Shown: positions 42,945 through 51,550 of the stretch, piece by piece
Position numbering within the stretch: position 1 is the stretch's first letter
Layout of the letters: every line of letters begins with the position of its first letter
Translations under genes and position numbers: made by a program
Notes under the pieces: model-generated
The model's input: only the letters and a program-made list of their open reading frames with translations
The model's database searches: none
What the model was told of the DNA's origin: nothing
From: Halobacillus sp. Marseille-Q1614
GTDB taxonomy: Bacteria > Bacillota > Bacilli > Bacillales > Halobacillaceae
NCBI RefSeq assembly: GCF_902809865.1
Contig: NZ_CADDWH010000001.1
Location: 1,736,001-1,800,000, forward strand
Direction of reading: 5' to 3'
Length of the DNA: 64,000 nt

Positions 42945-43154
42945 TGTCCAGCTCTATTTGTCCAGTCCACTTCCACCAATATCTATTAAATTATAATCAT
43001 TCCGGGTTAAAATCGATAAGGGAAAAAGTACTTTCGCCTTTTTCCTATATAGTATTTTAACGTTTATCTTTCATAATTTAAAGGCTTTTTTGTTATTTTT
43101 AAAAATGATTTAAGGAATATCGGTGGAAAGCCGGGAAATCCCTTTAATGCAAAA

Positions 43155-44021
43155 CTATCGCACGCTTTCTTTCGTGAGGAGAAACTTTCTGATATCCATT
43201 AATAACCCCCAGTCACTCCAGTGCACATAATGGCCGCCGCGTACGGGTCTGTAAGTTATAGGGAGGTTTTCTTTCTTAAGCTGATTGATGTGAATCGCTG
43301 TTCTCTTTTGTTCCTCCTCTTCCATTCCTTCAAAAGTTCCGTAAGCGAGTAATGTTGGAACTTGAAGCTTTCGAATGAGCGGCCTCATTTTTAAATTATA
43401 GAAACCAAACATTAAATTTAAAGCAGACACCGAAAAATCTGCCTGATGCTCATAGGCATGGCGAACAAACGGGTCTTCTTTAATCCCGACTTTTTCACAA
43501 AAAGCTGACAGTTTCTCGTCCACGTCTCCAGGACGCTCCTGATTCTCAAAAAGAGGCGCAGCCCACTTAAGAGATGACTGTCCTAAAAGCCGGGCTCCTA
43601 TATTTAGAAAAGGGAATGCATACGCGAAGCCTTCAAACTCGGTGGTCGGGATACGCGGGAACGGTTTATGGCCCTGATCGAGGAGAACGAGCCTGTTTAC
43701 TTTTTCCGGAAAATGAGCTGTGAAAGACAAGGCGACAGCCCCACCAAGAGAGTGGCCGATGACGTCTGTTTTCTCAAGCTGCTGCTGCTCGACATACTCA
43801 TTGACCCACTCAGCCAGCCTCTGATCCGTCCAGCGTTTATCAATTCCCGCACTTCGTCCATATCCCGGGAGATCGAGCAAGTGCGTTTCCAATCGGTCTT
43901 CAAGATATTTTGCAATATTTAAGCCTTCACTTCCGGTAAAACCGGCAGCAGGGAGAAACAAAACGGGCGGACCTGTTCCTATTTTATCTACATAATAGTC
44001 GTAGAGTATCTCCTCGGACAT
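43155..44021 (-). CDS. alpha/beta hydrolase
   Basis: The 288-residue cytosolic alpha/beta-hydrolase has GPPVLFLPAAGFTGSEG (oxyanion strand), LPGYGRSAG, the nucleophile elbow DVIGHSLGGAVALSF, and a C-terminal RPVRGGHYVHW at the histidine position. The substrate is unknown. It follows a small membrane-protein gene by 15 bases and is probably cotranscribed with it. Confidence 0.87.
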   Translation of the reverse strand: MSEEILYDYYVDKIGTGPPVLFLPAAGFTGSEGLNIAKYLEDRLETHLLDLPGYGRSAGIDKRWTDQRLAEWVNEYVEQQQLEKTDVIGHSLGGAVALSFTAHFPEKVNRLVLLDQGHKPFPRIPTTEFEGFAYAFPFLNIGARLLGQSSLKWAAPLFENQERPGDVDEKLSAFCEKVGIKEDPFVRHAYEHQADFSVSALNLMFGFYNLKMRPLIRKLQVPTLLAYGTFEGMEEEEQKRTAIHINQLKKENLPITYRPVRGGHYVHWSDWGLLMDIRKFLLTKESVR

Positions 44022-44036
44022 TAAACCACCTCCGCA

Positions 44037-44291
44037 TTAAAATAAAACTGAGGAAAAGATCACATATGCAATCGTAAATAAGATAAGAAGCGAAGAAAAG
44101 GCAGCATAAAATAAGAGCGTGGGTTTTGGATCTTGAGGTGTTAAATCCTGAACATAGTGAGAAAAACCGAGAAGAAGTCCGCCTAATATTGTCAGGAGGC
44201 CAAACAATATGTGGGCAGCAGCCCCGAGAACTATCCCGCTGATGAATAATATAATAGCAATCGTCTGATTAAATAATATGCGAAGTATCAT
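44037..44291 (-). CDS. small three-helix membrane protein
   Basis: The 84-residue protein has hydrophobic segments at about 7-24, 29-47 and 62-83 with a short charged loop (DLTPQDPKP). I recognise no family. It lies 15 bases upstream of the hydrolase gene on the same strand. The region 44292-44538 beyond its start holds no other gene I can support. Confidence 0.55.
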   Translation of the reverse strand: MILRILFNQTIAIILFISGIVLGAAAHILFGLLTILGGLLLGFSHYVQDLTPQDPKPTLLFYAAFSSLLILFTIAYVIFSSVLF

Positions 44292-44538
44292 GAGCTTTTC
44301 TCTTCCTTACCTTTTAATTCTTATTTGATTAATTGTTTGTACCGAAGGGAAGGATAATCCTCTTTTTCCTTAGTGCGGTTACCTTCTCTTCTTTTACAAA
44401 CGCAACATCACTGGCTTCCCTCAACATGACGAGGGGCTGCTTTTGTTACTGAGACCACGATTTACCTCCCCCTCTGTTACATTGTTTACCAGCCAAACTG
44501 CCGCATTTACTGGCGAACCAGGCAGCACGCTCAACACC

Positions 44539-44901
44539 TCAATCCTTCATTTCTACCACATACGAGGTGAGTTCTTTTATTTTGCCATCCTTAAACTTGT
44601 TAAATTTATAGACATCACAAAATTCAAAGGCCGTCCGTTCACCGTCTTCTTTCGTCAAATGAATCGTTCCATTTACCGCTGCTGTTACACCATGAGTGAT
44701 GATATTGGAGAAAGAGAGTTCATGATGAAGATCGCTATTCATCGACTCAAGAGCTTCTTTTACGTTATCTTTACCTTCAATCGTTGTCTCTCCTGCCATC
44801 CTCCATACGATGTTATCGGTTACATTTTCTAAAATAAAATCCGTATCACCTGTGCCAAACGCTTCATTAAACCTTTTCAAAAGATCTTCTTTTTGGCTCA
44901 T
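44539..44901 (-). CDS. SnoaL/NTF2-like protein
   Basis: The 120-residue protein has the cone-fold pattern of the SnoaL/NTF2-like superfamily: an N-terminal helix LLKRFNEAFGTGDTDFILENVTDNIVWRMAG, then TTIEGKDNVKEALESM, and paired strands AVNGTIHLTKEDGERTAFEFCDVYKFNKFKDGKIKELTSY. Members are small enzymes or ligand-binding proteins; none can be named here. I start at ATG 44901 (MSQKED), downstream of GAGGGG. Confidence 0.8.
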   Translation of the reverse strand: MSQKEDLLKRFNEAFGTGDTDFILENVTDNIVWRMAGETTIEGKDNVKEALESMNSDLHHELSFSNIITHGVTAAVNGTIHLTKEDGERTAFEFCDVYKFNKFKDGKIKELTSYVVEMKD

Positions 44902-45006
44902 TTGTCGATCGTCCCCTCTCATGGCTGGTTTATATTAATTTTAGCATAATTCAATCTTCCTATCCCCGAAAAAAAGCTGCCTTCTTTTAGAGAAGACAGT
45001 ACATTT

Positions 45007-45438
45007 TTATTTCGCTTGTACAGGAATCCAGATTTCACTATGGAACTTATCGGATTTTATGTCATCATCTGCATTCCAGAGAATTTCCGGTCCTTTCACA
45101 TGCTCATAGCTCGATGTTGGAAACCATTCTGAGTAAATCCGGCCCCACACATTCTGCAGAGTTTCCGGATACGGTCCAATCGATTCAAAAACGGCCCATG
45201 TCAAAGCGGGCACTTCCAAATCTTCAAATTTTTCCGGTGTTTCATTCGTTGTGGCAGCAGCCAAATAGTAATCAAGCTCGCCTTTTTGAGAACGGTCTTC
45301 GGAAAAATTGGTGCAGACGCTCAATAATCCTTTTGGCTCCACATTGGACAATGCCGTAATTTCTTTGATCGTGTCGATCCCGGCTTCCTTCCACAGGCCA
45401 GCGATTTCCGGGTTTTCTCCTTCATAAATAAGGGGCAC
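45007..45438 (-). pseudogene. GyrI-like effector-binding protein, 5'-truncated
   Basis: The 143-residue frame encodes a GyrI-like small-molecule-binding domain (SHS2 repeats; ending with a [21 protein letters not shown] strand). The open frame continues upstream through the residues [11 protein letters not shown], which belong to the normal first strand of the family, but then meets a stop with no ATG, GTG or TTG start before GTG 45438. The upstream portion is occupied by the terminator of the efflux-pump gene. Either translation begins at the GTG without the first strand, or the gene has lost its 5' end. I favour truncation, with low certainty about loss of function. Confidence 0.6.
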
Positions 45439-45461
45439 TCTTTTTTTCAGCCCGGCAATTT

Positions 45462-45492
45462 TAAAAAAAGCCCGGACCCTTTAGTCCGAGCT
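45462..45492 (-). terminator. terminator after the efflux pump gene
   Basis: Stem AGCTCGGAC/GTCCGGGCT (one mismatch) followed by T7 on the minus strand. It overlaps the ancestral 5' part of the GyrI-like frame. Confidence 0.82.
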
Positions 45493-45498
45493 TACCAT

Positions 45499-46944
45499 TT
45501 ATCGTGAGGCTGCCGCATGTTTATTTCGTGATACTGCCGTGTTTTCTCTTTCTTTTTTTGGCTTAATGAAAAAGGCCAGAATAAGAGCGATAACAGCCGA
45601 GATTCCCGCTACGATAAAGGATACATTAACCCCGTGAATCAGGCCATTAACCCCATGTGAAGGTCTGGCACTGTTTGTCATTACTGTAACGAGCAGCGCT
45701 GTTCCTACGGCACCAGATACTTGGCGCATCGTATTGTTCATCGCGGTTCCGTGTGGAATATGACGCTCGGTCAATGTATTCAGACCAGCCGTTGTTACAG
45801 GCATCATGACCATCGCAACACCAAGCATACGCACAGCGTTAACAATAGCGAGATAAGCAAAGGTTGTTTCGCTGTCCAGGTTTGTAAACATAAACGTCGT
45901 TACACTCACAATGATCAGCCCGATGATCGCAAGCCACCTCGCCCCAAACTTATCAAATAATCGGCCGGTAATCGGGTTCATAAAGCCCATCAACAATGCT
46001 CCCGGCAGAAGCATCAGACCAGATTCAAAGGCTGTAAACCCGAGCATATTCTGCATAAACAACGGCAGAACAGTTGCCCCGCCAATTAAAGCAATAAATA
46101 CAACCATACCTAGAACGGTCGTTAGAGTGAAGACTTTATTTTTAAATACCCTGAATTCAAGAATCGGCTGTTTTAACTTGAACTGTCTTAAGATGAAAGC
46201 CGTTAAAGCAATGGCTCCTGCTAACATCGAGAAGATCACCTGCTCATCGCCCCAGCCGGTGTTGCCAGCCGTACTGAATCCATACAGAATACCGCCAAAT
46301 CCGATGGATGATAAAACGATCGAAAGGATATCGACTTTTGGAAACGTCTGCTTCGTAACATTTTTTAAGATGAAGTAAGCGACAATAAAGTCGATGATGA
46401 CAACAGGTAAAATGACGTAAAAGAGACTTCGCCACGGAAACTGCTCAACAAGCCATCCAGAAAGCGTCGGACCAATCGCCGGCGCAAAGGATATGACGAG
46501 TCCAAACATTCCCATCGCAGCTCCCCTTTTTTCAATCGGATAGACCATCATCAAAATCGTCTGCATAAGAGGCATGATAATTCCTGCCCCAGAAGCCTGA
46601 ATGATCCTTCCTACCATTAGAATGCCGAAATTAGGAGCGATGGCACAAATCACCGTCCCCGCTGCAAATAATCCCATTGCGGTCAAAAATAACGCCCGGG
46701 TCGTAAACCGTTCAATTAAAAAAGCGGTAATCGGAATCATAATCCCGTTCACCAGCATAAAAATCGACGTCAGCCACTGCGCCGTACTCGCATCTAAGTT
46801 TAAATCCCTCATTATATGCGGCAGCGCTGTAGCTAAAAGCGTCTGGTTTAAAATGGCCGCAAAAGCCCCTGAAATCAAGACAAGCATTAACGGTCCTCGA
46901 TTAATCTTGAGTTGAGGGCTTGAAGTTTCTTGGTCGTCAGCCAT
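45499..46944 (-). CDS. DHA2-family 14-helix drug efflux pump (EmrB/QacA type)
   Basis: The 481-residue major facilitator has about 14 hydrophobic segments and the DHA2 motifs: LNQTLLATALPHIMRDLNLDASTAQWLTSIFMLVNGIMIPITAFLIERF, GRIIQASGAGIIMPLMQT (motif C region) and PAIGPTLSGWLVEQFPWRSLFYV. This family exports antiseptics, antibiotics or bile-like compounds with proton antiport; no substrate can be read. A palindrome lies 40 bases upstream of the start, a place for a repressor. Confidence 0.88.
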   Translation of the reverse strand: MADDQETSSPQLKINRGPLMLVLISGAFAAILNQTLLATALPHIMRDLNLDASTAQWLTSIFMLVNGIMIPITAFLIERFTTRALFLTAMGLFAAGTVICAIAPNFGILMVGRIIQASGAGIIMPLMQTILMMVYPIEKRGAAMGMFGLVISFAPAIGPTLSGWLVEQFPWRSLFYVILPVVIIDFIVAYFILKNVTKQTFPKVDILSIVLSSIGFGGILYGFSTAGNTGWGDEQVIFSMLAGAIALTAFILRQFKLKQPILEFRVFKNKVFTLTTVLGMVVFIALIGGATVLPLFMQNMLGFTAFESGLMLLPGALLMGFMNPITGRLFDKFGARWLAIIGLIIVSVTTFMFTNLDSETTFAYLAIVNAVRMLGVAMVMMPVTTAGLNTLTERHIPHGTAMNNTMRQVSGAVGTALLVTVMTNSARPSHGVNGLIHGVNVSFIVAGISAVIALILAFFIKPKKERENTAVSRNKHAAASR

Positions 46945-46985
46945 GTTACTCCTTCTTTCTTTTATTTAAATAGTTTAGTTATTTA

Positions 46986-47006
46986 ATATTTCGTCTACCG
47001 AAATAT
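46986..47006. promoter_or_regulatory. candidate operator between efflux pump and SDR genes
   Basis: Perfect inverted repeat ATATTTCG-TCTAC-CGAAATAT in the divergent promoter region, with a second palindrome ATTAGG-CA-CCTAAT near 47042-47055. No regulator gene is adjacent. Confidence 0.45.
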
Positions 47007-47141
47007 AGTAACATATTGAGGAGGGATTCGAAAGAAAAAAGATTAGGCACCTAATTTTTTGGTAAAGCAGAATATTAGGATTGATGGCTGATTACGATTA
47101 CACTTGTCTTAATAAGCTTATAAATAGGAAGGAAGATGAAA

Positions 47142-47864
47142 ATGGGACAATCATTACAAGGAAAAGTCGCTTACATAACAGGTGCAGGCCGCGGCATCGG
47201 TCGGGCCACAGCTCTTGAACTGGCACGCGAGGGAGTTAACGTAGGACTTATGGCGAGAACAGAAAGCAGGCTTGAGAAAACGGCTGAAAACGTAAGAGCA
47301 CTCGGTGCAGAAGCGAGCTATGCTGTAGTCGACATCTCACAGGAAGAAGAAGTCGATCAAGCTGTTTCAAAATTAAAAGAGGAGTTAGGAGCCGCTGATA
47401 TTTTAATCAATAACGCAGCGATCAGCTCCCGCGGATCATTCTTAGAAATTGATCCGCAAGACTGGAAGAAGACAATTGAAGTTAACGTATTTGGCACATA
47501 TCATGTGACAAAAGCGGTGCTCCCGCAAATGATTGAGAAGGACCAGGGCGACATTATCAATATTTCTTCAAGCAACGGGCTCAAAGGAACAGCCGGATCT
47601 ACGGCTTACAGTGCGTCTAAGTTCGCCGTTCAGGGAATGACCGAAGCCTTAATGCAGGAAGTGCGCCGAAACAATATCCGCGTCAGCACCTTAAACCCCA
47701 GCCTTGTCGCCACTGAACTGGCCTTTGGAGACAAGCTGGACGAACAGGATAAGGAAAAATATATGCAGCCGGAAGATATCGCGGAGTATATAGCGGCCCA
47801 GCTGAAGCTCCACCCACGTATTTTTATAAAAACGTCTCTGCAGTGGGCAACCAATCCGTTTTAA
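47142..47864 (+). CDS. short-chain dehydrogenase/reductase, FabG/YoxD-like
   Basis: The protein of about 240 residues is a classical SDR: TGAGRGIGRAT coenzyme loop, DILINNAAISS, the Ser in NISSSNGLKG, the YSASK catalytic Tyr/Lys pair, and a C-terminal KTSLQWATNPF. The Arg at 37 suggests NADP preference (MARTE). Substrate unknown. The start could be ATG 47136 or 47142; I chose 47142 because GGAAGG is 9 bases upstream. Confidence 0.88.
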   Translation: MGQSLQGKVAYITGAGRGIGRATALELAREGVNVGLMARTESRLEKTAENVRALGAEASYAVVDISQEEEVDQAVSKLKEELGAADILINNAAISSRGSFLEIDPQDWKKTIEVNVFGTYHVTKAVLPQMIEKDQGDIINISSSNGLKGTAGSTAYSASKFAVQGMTEALMQEVRRNNIRVSTLNPSLVATELAFGDKLDEQDKEKYMQPEDIAEYIAAQLKLHPRIFIKTSLQWATNPF

Positions 47865-48085
47865 TGAGAGTGGCTGAAGGATGAGTTGATAGTGAAGGGA
47901 AATCGCGGCACACCTTTGGAAGATTTAGCAGGGTTTCCTGTTTCGCTAAAGAGGTTTAGCAAGAAGGCTTTATTAATAAGAAGTTCGATTAAGTTCGGCA
48001 CGTCATGTGCCATCATTGAACGACCCCACATCATGTGGGGCCGCGAAAAAGCGAGAGTTGTTAGCCCTAGGGTAAAGGAAATAAA
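47865..48085. other. structured intergenic region with consecutive palindromes
   Basis: About 220 bases with small hairpins: GGCAC-GTCAT-GTGCC (about 47998-48012) and CCCCACAT-C-ATGTGGGG (about 48025-48041), each centred on CAT/ATG. A 74-codon frame runs through it but has no convincing ribosome site or family. A small RNA or relic is possible. Confidence 0.35.
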
Positions 48086-48120
48086 AAAGCTCAGAGACCA
48101 GAAGCTCTGAGCTTTTTTTA
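48086..48120. terminator. bidirectional terminator
   Basis: Stem AAAAAGCTCAGAG/CTCTGAGCTTTTT with a loop of 8. It ends the SDR side on the plus strand and the DinB gene on the minus strand. Confidence 0.88.
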
Positions 48121-48642
48121 TTATTTCAAAATGCCAAGATAAGCGCTCCATGGGCCTACATCTTCGCTGTACCTTTCAGCCATCACTCTAACGATCTGTG
48201 AAATGTGAGTGAAATCATGAACCACCCAGGTCGGCAGCAGTTCCCTCACTTTAACTGTACCAAATGCCGGGTGAGAACCTTTTTCTTCAAGCTGTTCCTC
48301 AGACCCGATGAGCTCATAAAGCCTGCGTATATTTTCTGAACGAAGCTTTTTAAATTCATCGATTTTCCCGCCGATCGTTTGCATGTCCTCAGAATTCAAA
48401 TGAGAGAAGCGGTCAAATTCCGGAAATGGCTCAGCTTCCCCTTCATGCAAAATATGGACCAAACGGGAGATCCAGTTGTACTTTTCCCCTTCTATCAAAT
48501 GTTCAATTACTTCAGAAGCATTCCAAGTTCCTTCCCCTTCATTACAGGTAAGCCAGCCATCCGACAATCCTGAAAGAAATTGATCCAGCGTCTGCGGTGT
48601 GCGTTCCAGGATTTCTACAGATTCCTTCAAAGAAAAGTTCAT
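48121..48642 (-). CDS. DinB-superfamily protein
   Basis: The 173-residue four-helix bundle protein belongs to the DinB_2 group. Potential metal ligands are His in [15 protein letters not shown] and the paired His in [12 protein letters not shown], which form the triad of DinB/YfiT metalloproteins. Some relatives are thiol-dependent transferases, most are uncharacterised. It lies 18 bases downstream of the lysozyme-like gene and is probably cotranscribed. Confidence 0.85.
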   Translation of the reverse strand: MNFSLKESVEILERTPQTLDQFLSGLSDGWLTCNEGEGTWNASEVIEHLIEGEKYNWISRLVHILHEGEAEPFPEFDRFSHLNSEDMQTIGGKIDEFKKLRSENIRRLYELIGSEEQLEEKGSHPAFGTVKVRELLPTWVVHDFTHISQIVRVMAERYSEDVGPWSAYLGILK

Positions 48643-48660
48643 GTAGCTACTCCTCCAAGG

Positions 48661-49320
48661 CTAAGTGTTTAAAAGCTCTTCGTCGCCATCTTCATAATAA
48701 CCTAAGACAGCATCCACATAATAAATGTCTCCATAACAAGCATCATACTGGACGGCTTCTTCCCGTATACAGCTGTATTCCCCAGTATGCGCTAACTCCT
48801 CATACATTTTCGCGGAAAATTGAATCGCTAACTCCTGAGTATATTCTCCTCCATGGTTCCTCACATAATCTATGAAACCAGCACCAAAATTATAGGACTG
48901 CAGAGCGAGTTTTATATCTTCGTCAGCCTTCTTAAGCGTATTAGCAAAATAGGAAACTCCGTGCTTGATCGAAAGCTCTGGGTCATCAATGCAGCCTACA
49001 GACCCGCATAATGACTCCGATGCCTGCATAGGATCGTTTCCGCGTCCTCCGGATTCCTGCATCATTAAAGCGAGAATAAGGTTTGTATACTCCCCGATCC
49101 CCTCTTCTTCTGCATACTTCCTGACTTCCTCTTCATATTGCAGAACCTGCGGAGAAATATTTCCTTCAGTGCTGTTGGTAAAGCTTGAAAGACCCTCGCC
49201 AATATTGCTGATCGTAATAATATGCATAAGAGCAATAAATAGAATTATAGGGAGACCATACTTTAAGAAGCTGCCGGCCAAAGCCTGTTTAAATTTAGTT
49301 TTAGCCTTTTTCTTAGGCAT
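48661..49320 (-). CDS. membrane-anchored lysozyme-like protein (CwlT N-domain type)
   Basis: The 219-residue protein has a Lys-rich cytoplasmic start, one membrane helix (about 15-33), then a muramidase domain: YAEEEGIGEYTNLILALMMQESGGRGNDPMQASESLCG with the catalytic glutamate in MQESGG, SIKHGVSYFANTL and ALQSYNFGAGFIDYV. This is the lysozyme-like domain of CwlT, without the NlpC/P60 domain that CwlT adds for conjugative transfer. No conjugation gene is nearby, so it is probably a stand-alone wall hydrolase. Confidence 0.85.
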   Translation of the reverse strand: MPKKKAKTKFKQALAGSFLKYGLPIILFIALMHIITISNIGEGLSSFTNSTEGNISPQVLQYEEEVRKYAEEEGIGEYTNLILALMMQESGGRGNDPMQASESLCGSVGCIDDPELSIKHGVSYFANTLKKADEDIKLALQSYNFGAGFIDYVRNHGGEYTQELAIQFSAKMYEELAHTGEYSCIREEAVQYDACYGDIYYVDAVLGYYEDGDEELLNT

Positions 49321-49448
49321 GTTCTCCCCTCCTTAACCGTCAATATATATATAGCATATTTTAACATGCTGGTTTCGGTATTGCTCTATTTTTGTTCTAG
49401 ATTGCCAGATTCCAAGGTTTCATGCCGAATAGGAATTTTCCTTACAAA

Positions 49449-49473
49449 ACAAAAAAACCATAGAAACTCTATG
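49449..49473 (-). terminator. weak terminator, minus strand
   Basis: Six-base-pair stem CATAGA/TCTATG followed by TTTTTTT on the minus strand, about 70 bases beyond the 71-residue gene. Confidence 0.5.
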
Positions 49474-49540
49474 ATTTTAATAATGTCCAGTTGGACCGAT
49501 TTTTTTATTAAACCTCTATTTTTTACCATTCTCCCAAAAT

Positions 49541-49756
49541 TCAAGGGCAGCGTGGATCGCAAAACCACATATTCTCCGCATCTTTAAAAAAGTAAAGAAC
49601 TTCATTTACTGCTTTCATGTAAAAAAAAACGATATAATCGCCGCTTTCATCAACCACTTGTTTTCCATAAGGATAATGGGATTGTGAATAAACAGTAACT
49701 TCTTGGAGGTCACACGTTCGTTCCATGCATTGCTCTACCTGCTGATGTGGGGTCAT
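49541..49756 (-). CDS. small hypothetical protein
   Basis: The 71-residue protein begins MTPHQQVEQCMERTCDLQE and ends WFCDPRCP. It has four cysteines in two close pairs (C10/C15 and C66/C70) and a central hydrophobic strand DYIVFFYMKAVNEVLYFF. AGGAGGTATATACT directly precedes the ATG, so translation is likely. I recognise no family. The 260 bases upstream (49757-50018) hold no supported gene. Confidence 0.55.
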   Translation of the reverse strand: MTPHQQVEQCMERTCDLQEVTVYSQSHYPYGKQVVDESGDYIVFFYMKAVNEVLYFFKDAENMWFCDPRCP

Positions 49757-50019
49757 AGTATATACCTCCTAAAAGTATTGATACTTATGTTTACCCATCA
49801 GAAAATGAACTAATCATCTTCCATTGATAATTTCATTTAATGTTGTCTGTATCGACTTCAGTTCTTATACGAGAAAGTCGCCCCCACACAGGAAGAATTC
49901 TCTCTTATTTCATTATCTTTCGACAAAGTTTCATCACAAGTAAATTTTTTGTAACAATACGAGAAAAGGCCCCCCTTTCCATTACGAATCACTTCTTCTC
50001 GTTTCATATCATCCATAAA

Positions 50020-50052
50020 AAAGCTCAAGACTAAAAGACAGTCTTGAGCTTT
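50020..50052. terminator. terminator after ectD
   Basis: Thirteen-base-pair stem AAAGCTCAAGACT/AGTCTTGAGCTTT. T tract on the minus strand where ectD ends. Confidence 0.88.
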
Positions 50053-50098
50053 CTTTTACTATATGCCAGCATTTTTGGGAGAGCTTCTTCAGAGGTAA

Positions 50099-50998
50099 TT
50101 AGTTATAGCTTAACGGGCGGACTCCGTCACGCACAGCGATAAAATCCGGGCGTTCTTTACCACCAGAGAATGGCTGTACGAGCTGGTTTTCCACACTGTT
50201 AAATACCATAAATAGATTGTTGCGGTCATACGGGGTAATGTTTCCGTTTGATCCATGCATTGTGTTACTTTCGAAAATGGTAATAGAACCTGCTTTTCCT
50301 GTAGGAACAGAAATGCCGCCGCCTTTCTCAGTCAGCCATCTCAGGCTTTCGTGATCCGGCACTCCAAGCTTCTGCTTTTGCAGAGATTCTTTATAGTTGT
50401 CATCCGGCGTTTCACCTATACAGCTGACATAATAGTTATGGGACCCTGGTATAAGCATCAACGGCCCGTTAAAAGTATAGTTATCCGACAGAGCGATGGA
50501 TACACTTAACGCTCTCATGCGAGGCATTCCATCCTCTACGTGCCAAGTTTCAAAGTCTGAATGCCAGTCGAATTCCTTTCCAGTAAACCCAGGCTTGTAA
50601 TTAATTCTGGACTGGTGGATATAAACATCGCTTCCAAGCAGATAGTTTACTATGTCTAATAAACGCTGGTCGTTCGTTACATCTTTAAAGTAGTTATCAT
50701 CTTTATGGACATGAAAAATTGAGCGGATTTCATCACTTTCTGGTTCCCGGATTACTTTGTCGGATTGAACATCACGACTGTCATCCTTTAATTCGAAAAT
50801 CCCTTTCTGCATATCCGAAACTTCTTGATCGGAAAAGAGGTTTTCAATCTGAAGGAAACCATTCTTCTCGTAGAAATCTAGCTGCTCTTTCGTAAGCGGG
50901 GCCTCGTGGTCTTTTGAACGATCCGTATGAATGACCGGATCCTTTCTTTCTAAAATCTCTGGCTTGTTATTCTGTCTTGAAGGATAAAGATCTTTCAT
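50099..50998 (-). CDS. ectD: EctD, ectoine 5-hydroxylase
   Basis: EctD is a cytoplasmic Fe(II)/2-oxoglutarate dioxygenase that turns the osmolyte ectoine into 5-hydroxyectoine. The 299-residue protein carries the family signature [23 protein letters not shown]. His146 and Asp148, together with His248 in SNTMHGSNG, give iron-ligand numbering identical to that of Virgibacillus salexigens EctD. The ectABC synthesis genes are not in the window, so ectD is a separate locus. A sigma-B-type promoter lies about 105 bases upstream of the start, fitting induction by salt or heat stress. Confidence 0.96.
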   Translation of the reverse strand: MKDLYPSRQNNKPEILERKDPVIHTDRSKDHEAPLTKEQLDFYEKNGFLQIENLFSDQEVSDMQKGIFELKDDSRDVQSDKVIREPESDEIRSIFHVHKDDNYFKDVTNDQRLLDIVNYLLGSDVYIHQSRINYKPGFTGKEFDWHSDFETWHVEDGMPRMRALSVSIALSDNYTFNGPLMLIPGSHNYYVSCIGETPDDNYKESLQKQKLGVPDHESLRWLTEKGGGISVPTGKAGSITIFESNTMHGSNGNITPYDRNNLFMVFNSVENQLVQPFSGGKERPDFIAVRDGVRPLSYN

Positions 50999-51103
50999 GA
51001 CTACACACTCCTATTTCGCTAAAGATTTTGCACTTTTGAAGCCGAATTCCTCGGTGCTAAAAAGGCTGACATATAGAGAGAACCTCTCCCTCGTACGGGA
51101 CAG

Positions 51104-51128
51104 ATTCCCATTACAAAACGAATTAAAC
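51104..51128 (-). promoter_or_regulatory. sigma-B-type promoter for ectD
   Basis: Minus strand: GTTTAA (51128-51123), a 13-base spacer, and GGGAAT (51109-51104). Both boxes fit the B. subtilis sigma-B consensus (GTTTAA, GGGWAT) and the spacer is in the 12-15 range. Confidence 0.65.
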
Positions 51129-51505
51129 TACTATTTTAAAAAAATATAGATAAAAGCAGAAATAGTCCGAAAAAACGCAAAATAAGAAGATATCCCCCCG
51201 TAAATTCTCTCAAAAAGCTAATATTGGACTACATCCCTTTACATCTCTTTGTTTCTTAATTACTTTTAAGGAATTTCATAGTAAATAAAAGCGCCGCAAT
51301 CCATTATGGTATATACATTTCTAATTAGTTTGCCTTCCTTCTTAGTTAATTGTTTACTTTTGTCTTTATAATCTATTGCTCCTCATCCAGAAAAGTATAT
51401 TAAAATAACAAAATCACTAACAGTCTCTTACACTGAGTTTTCTAGGCAGTTGAGAAATCGCGACAGTCTATTTCTATAAATGTAAGGTGTTTTTCTGCTA
51501 TATAC
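51129..51505. other. intergenic region, nothing recognised
   Basis: About 375 AT-rich bases between ectD's promoter and the protease terminator, with no gene, RNA fold or repeat that I can support. Confidence 0.6.
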
Positions 51506-51537
51506 AAAAAACTCAGAGCCGGGGCCCTGAGTTTTTT
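51506..51537 (-). terminator. terminator after the subtilisin gene
   Basis: Stem AAAAAACTCAG/CTGAGTTTTTT with a GC-rich internal loop GGCCCCGGCT. Symmetric A and T runs. Confidence 0.85.
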
Positions 51538-51550
51538 CTTTAATGATAGA

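Noticed and set aside
44443-44832. 129-codon plus-strand frame
   Set aside because: It is antisense to the SnoaL-like gene and has no ribosome site or family pattern.
47886-48110. 74-codon plus-strand frame
   Set aside because: No convincing ribosome binding site, no family, and it runs through palindromes and the terminator stem.
48661-49320. CwlT-like lysozyme as a marker of an integrative conjugative element
   Set aside because: It lacks the NlpC/P60 domain and no relaxase, integrase or attachment site is nearby.
49864-49980. Two similar stretches ATACGAGAAA followed by CCCCC
   Set aside because: Short and imperfect, with no flanking pattern or gene context; likely chance.
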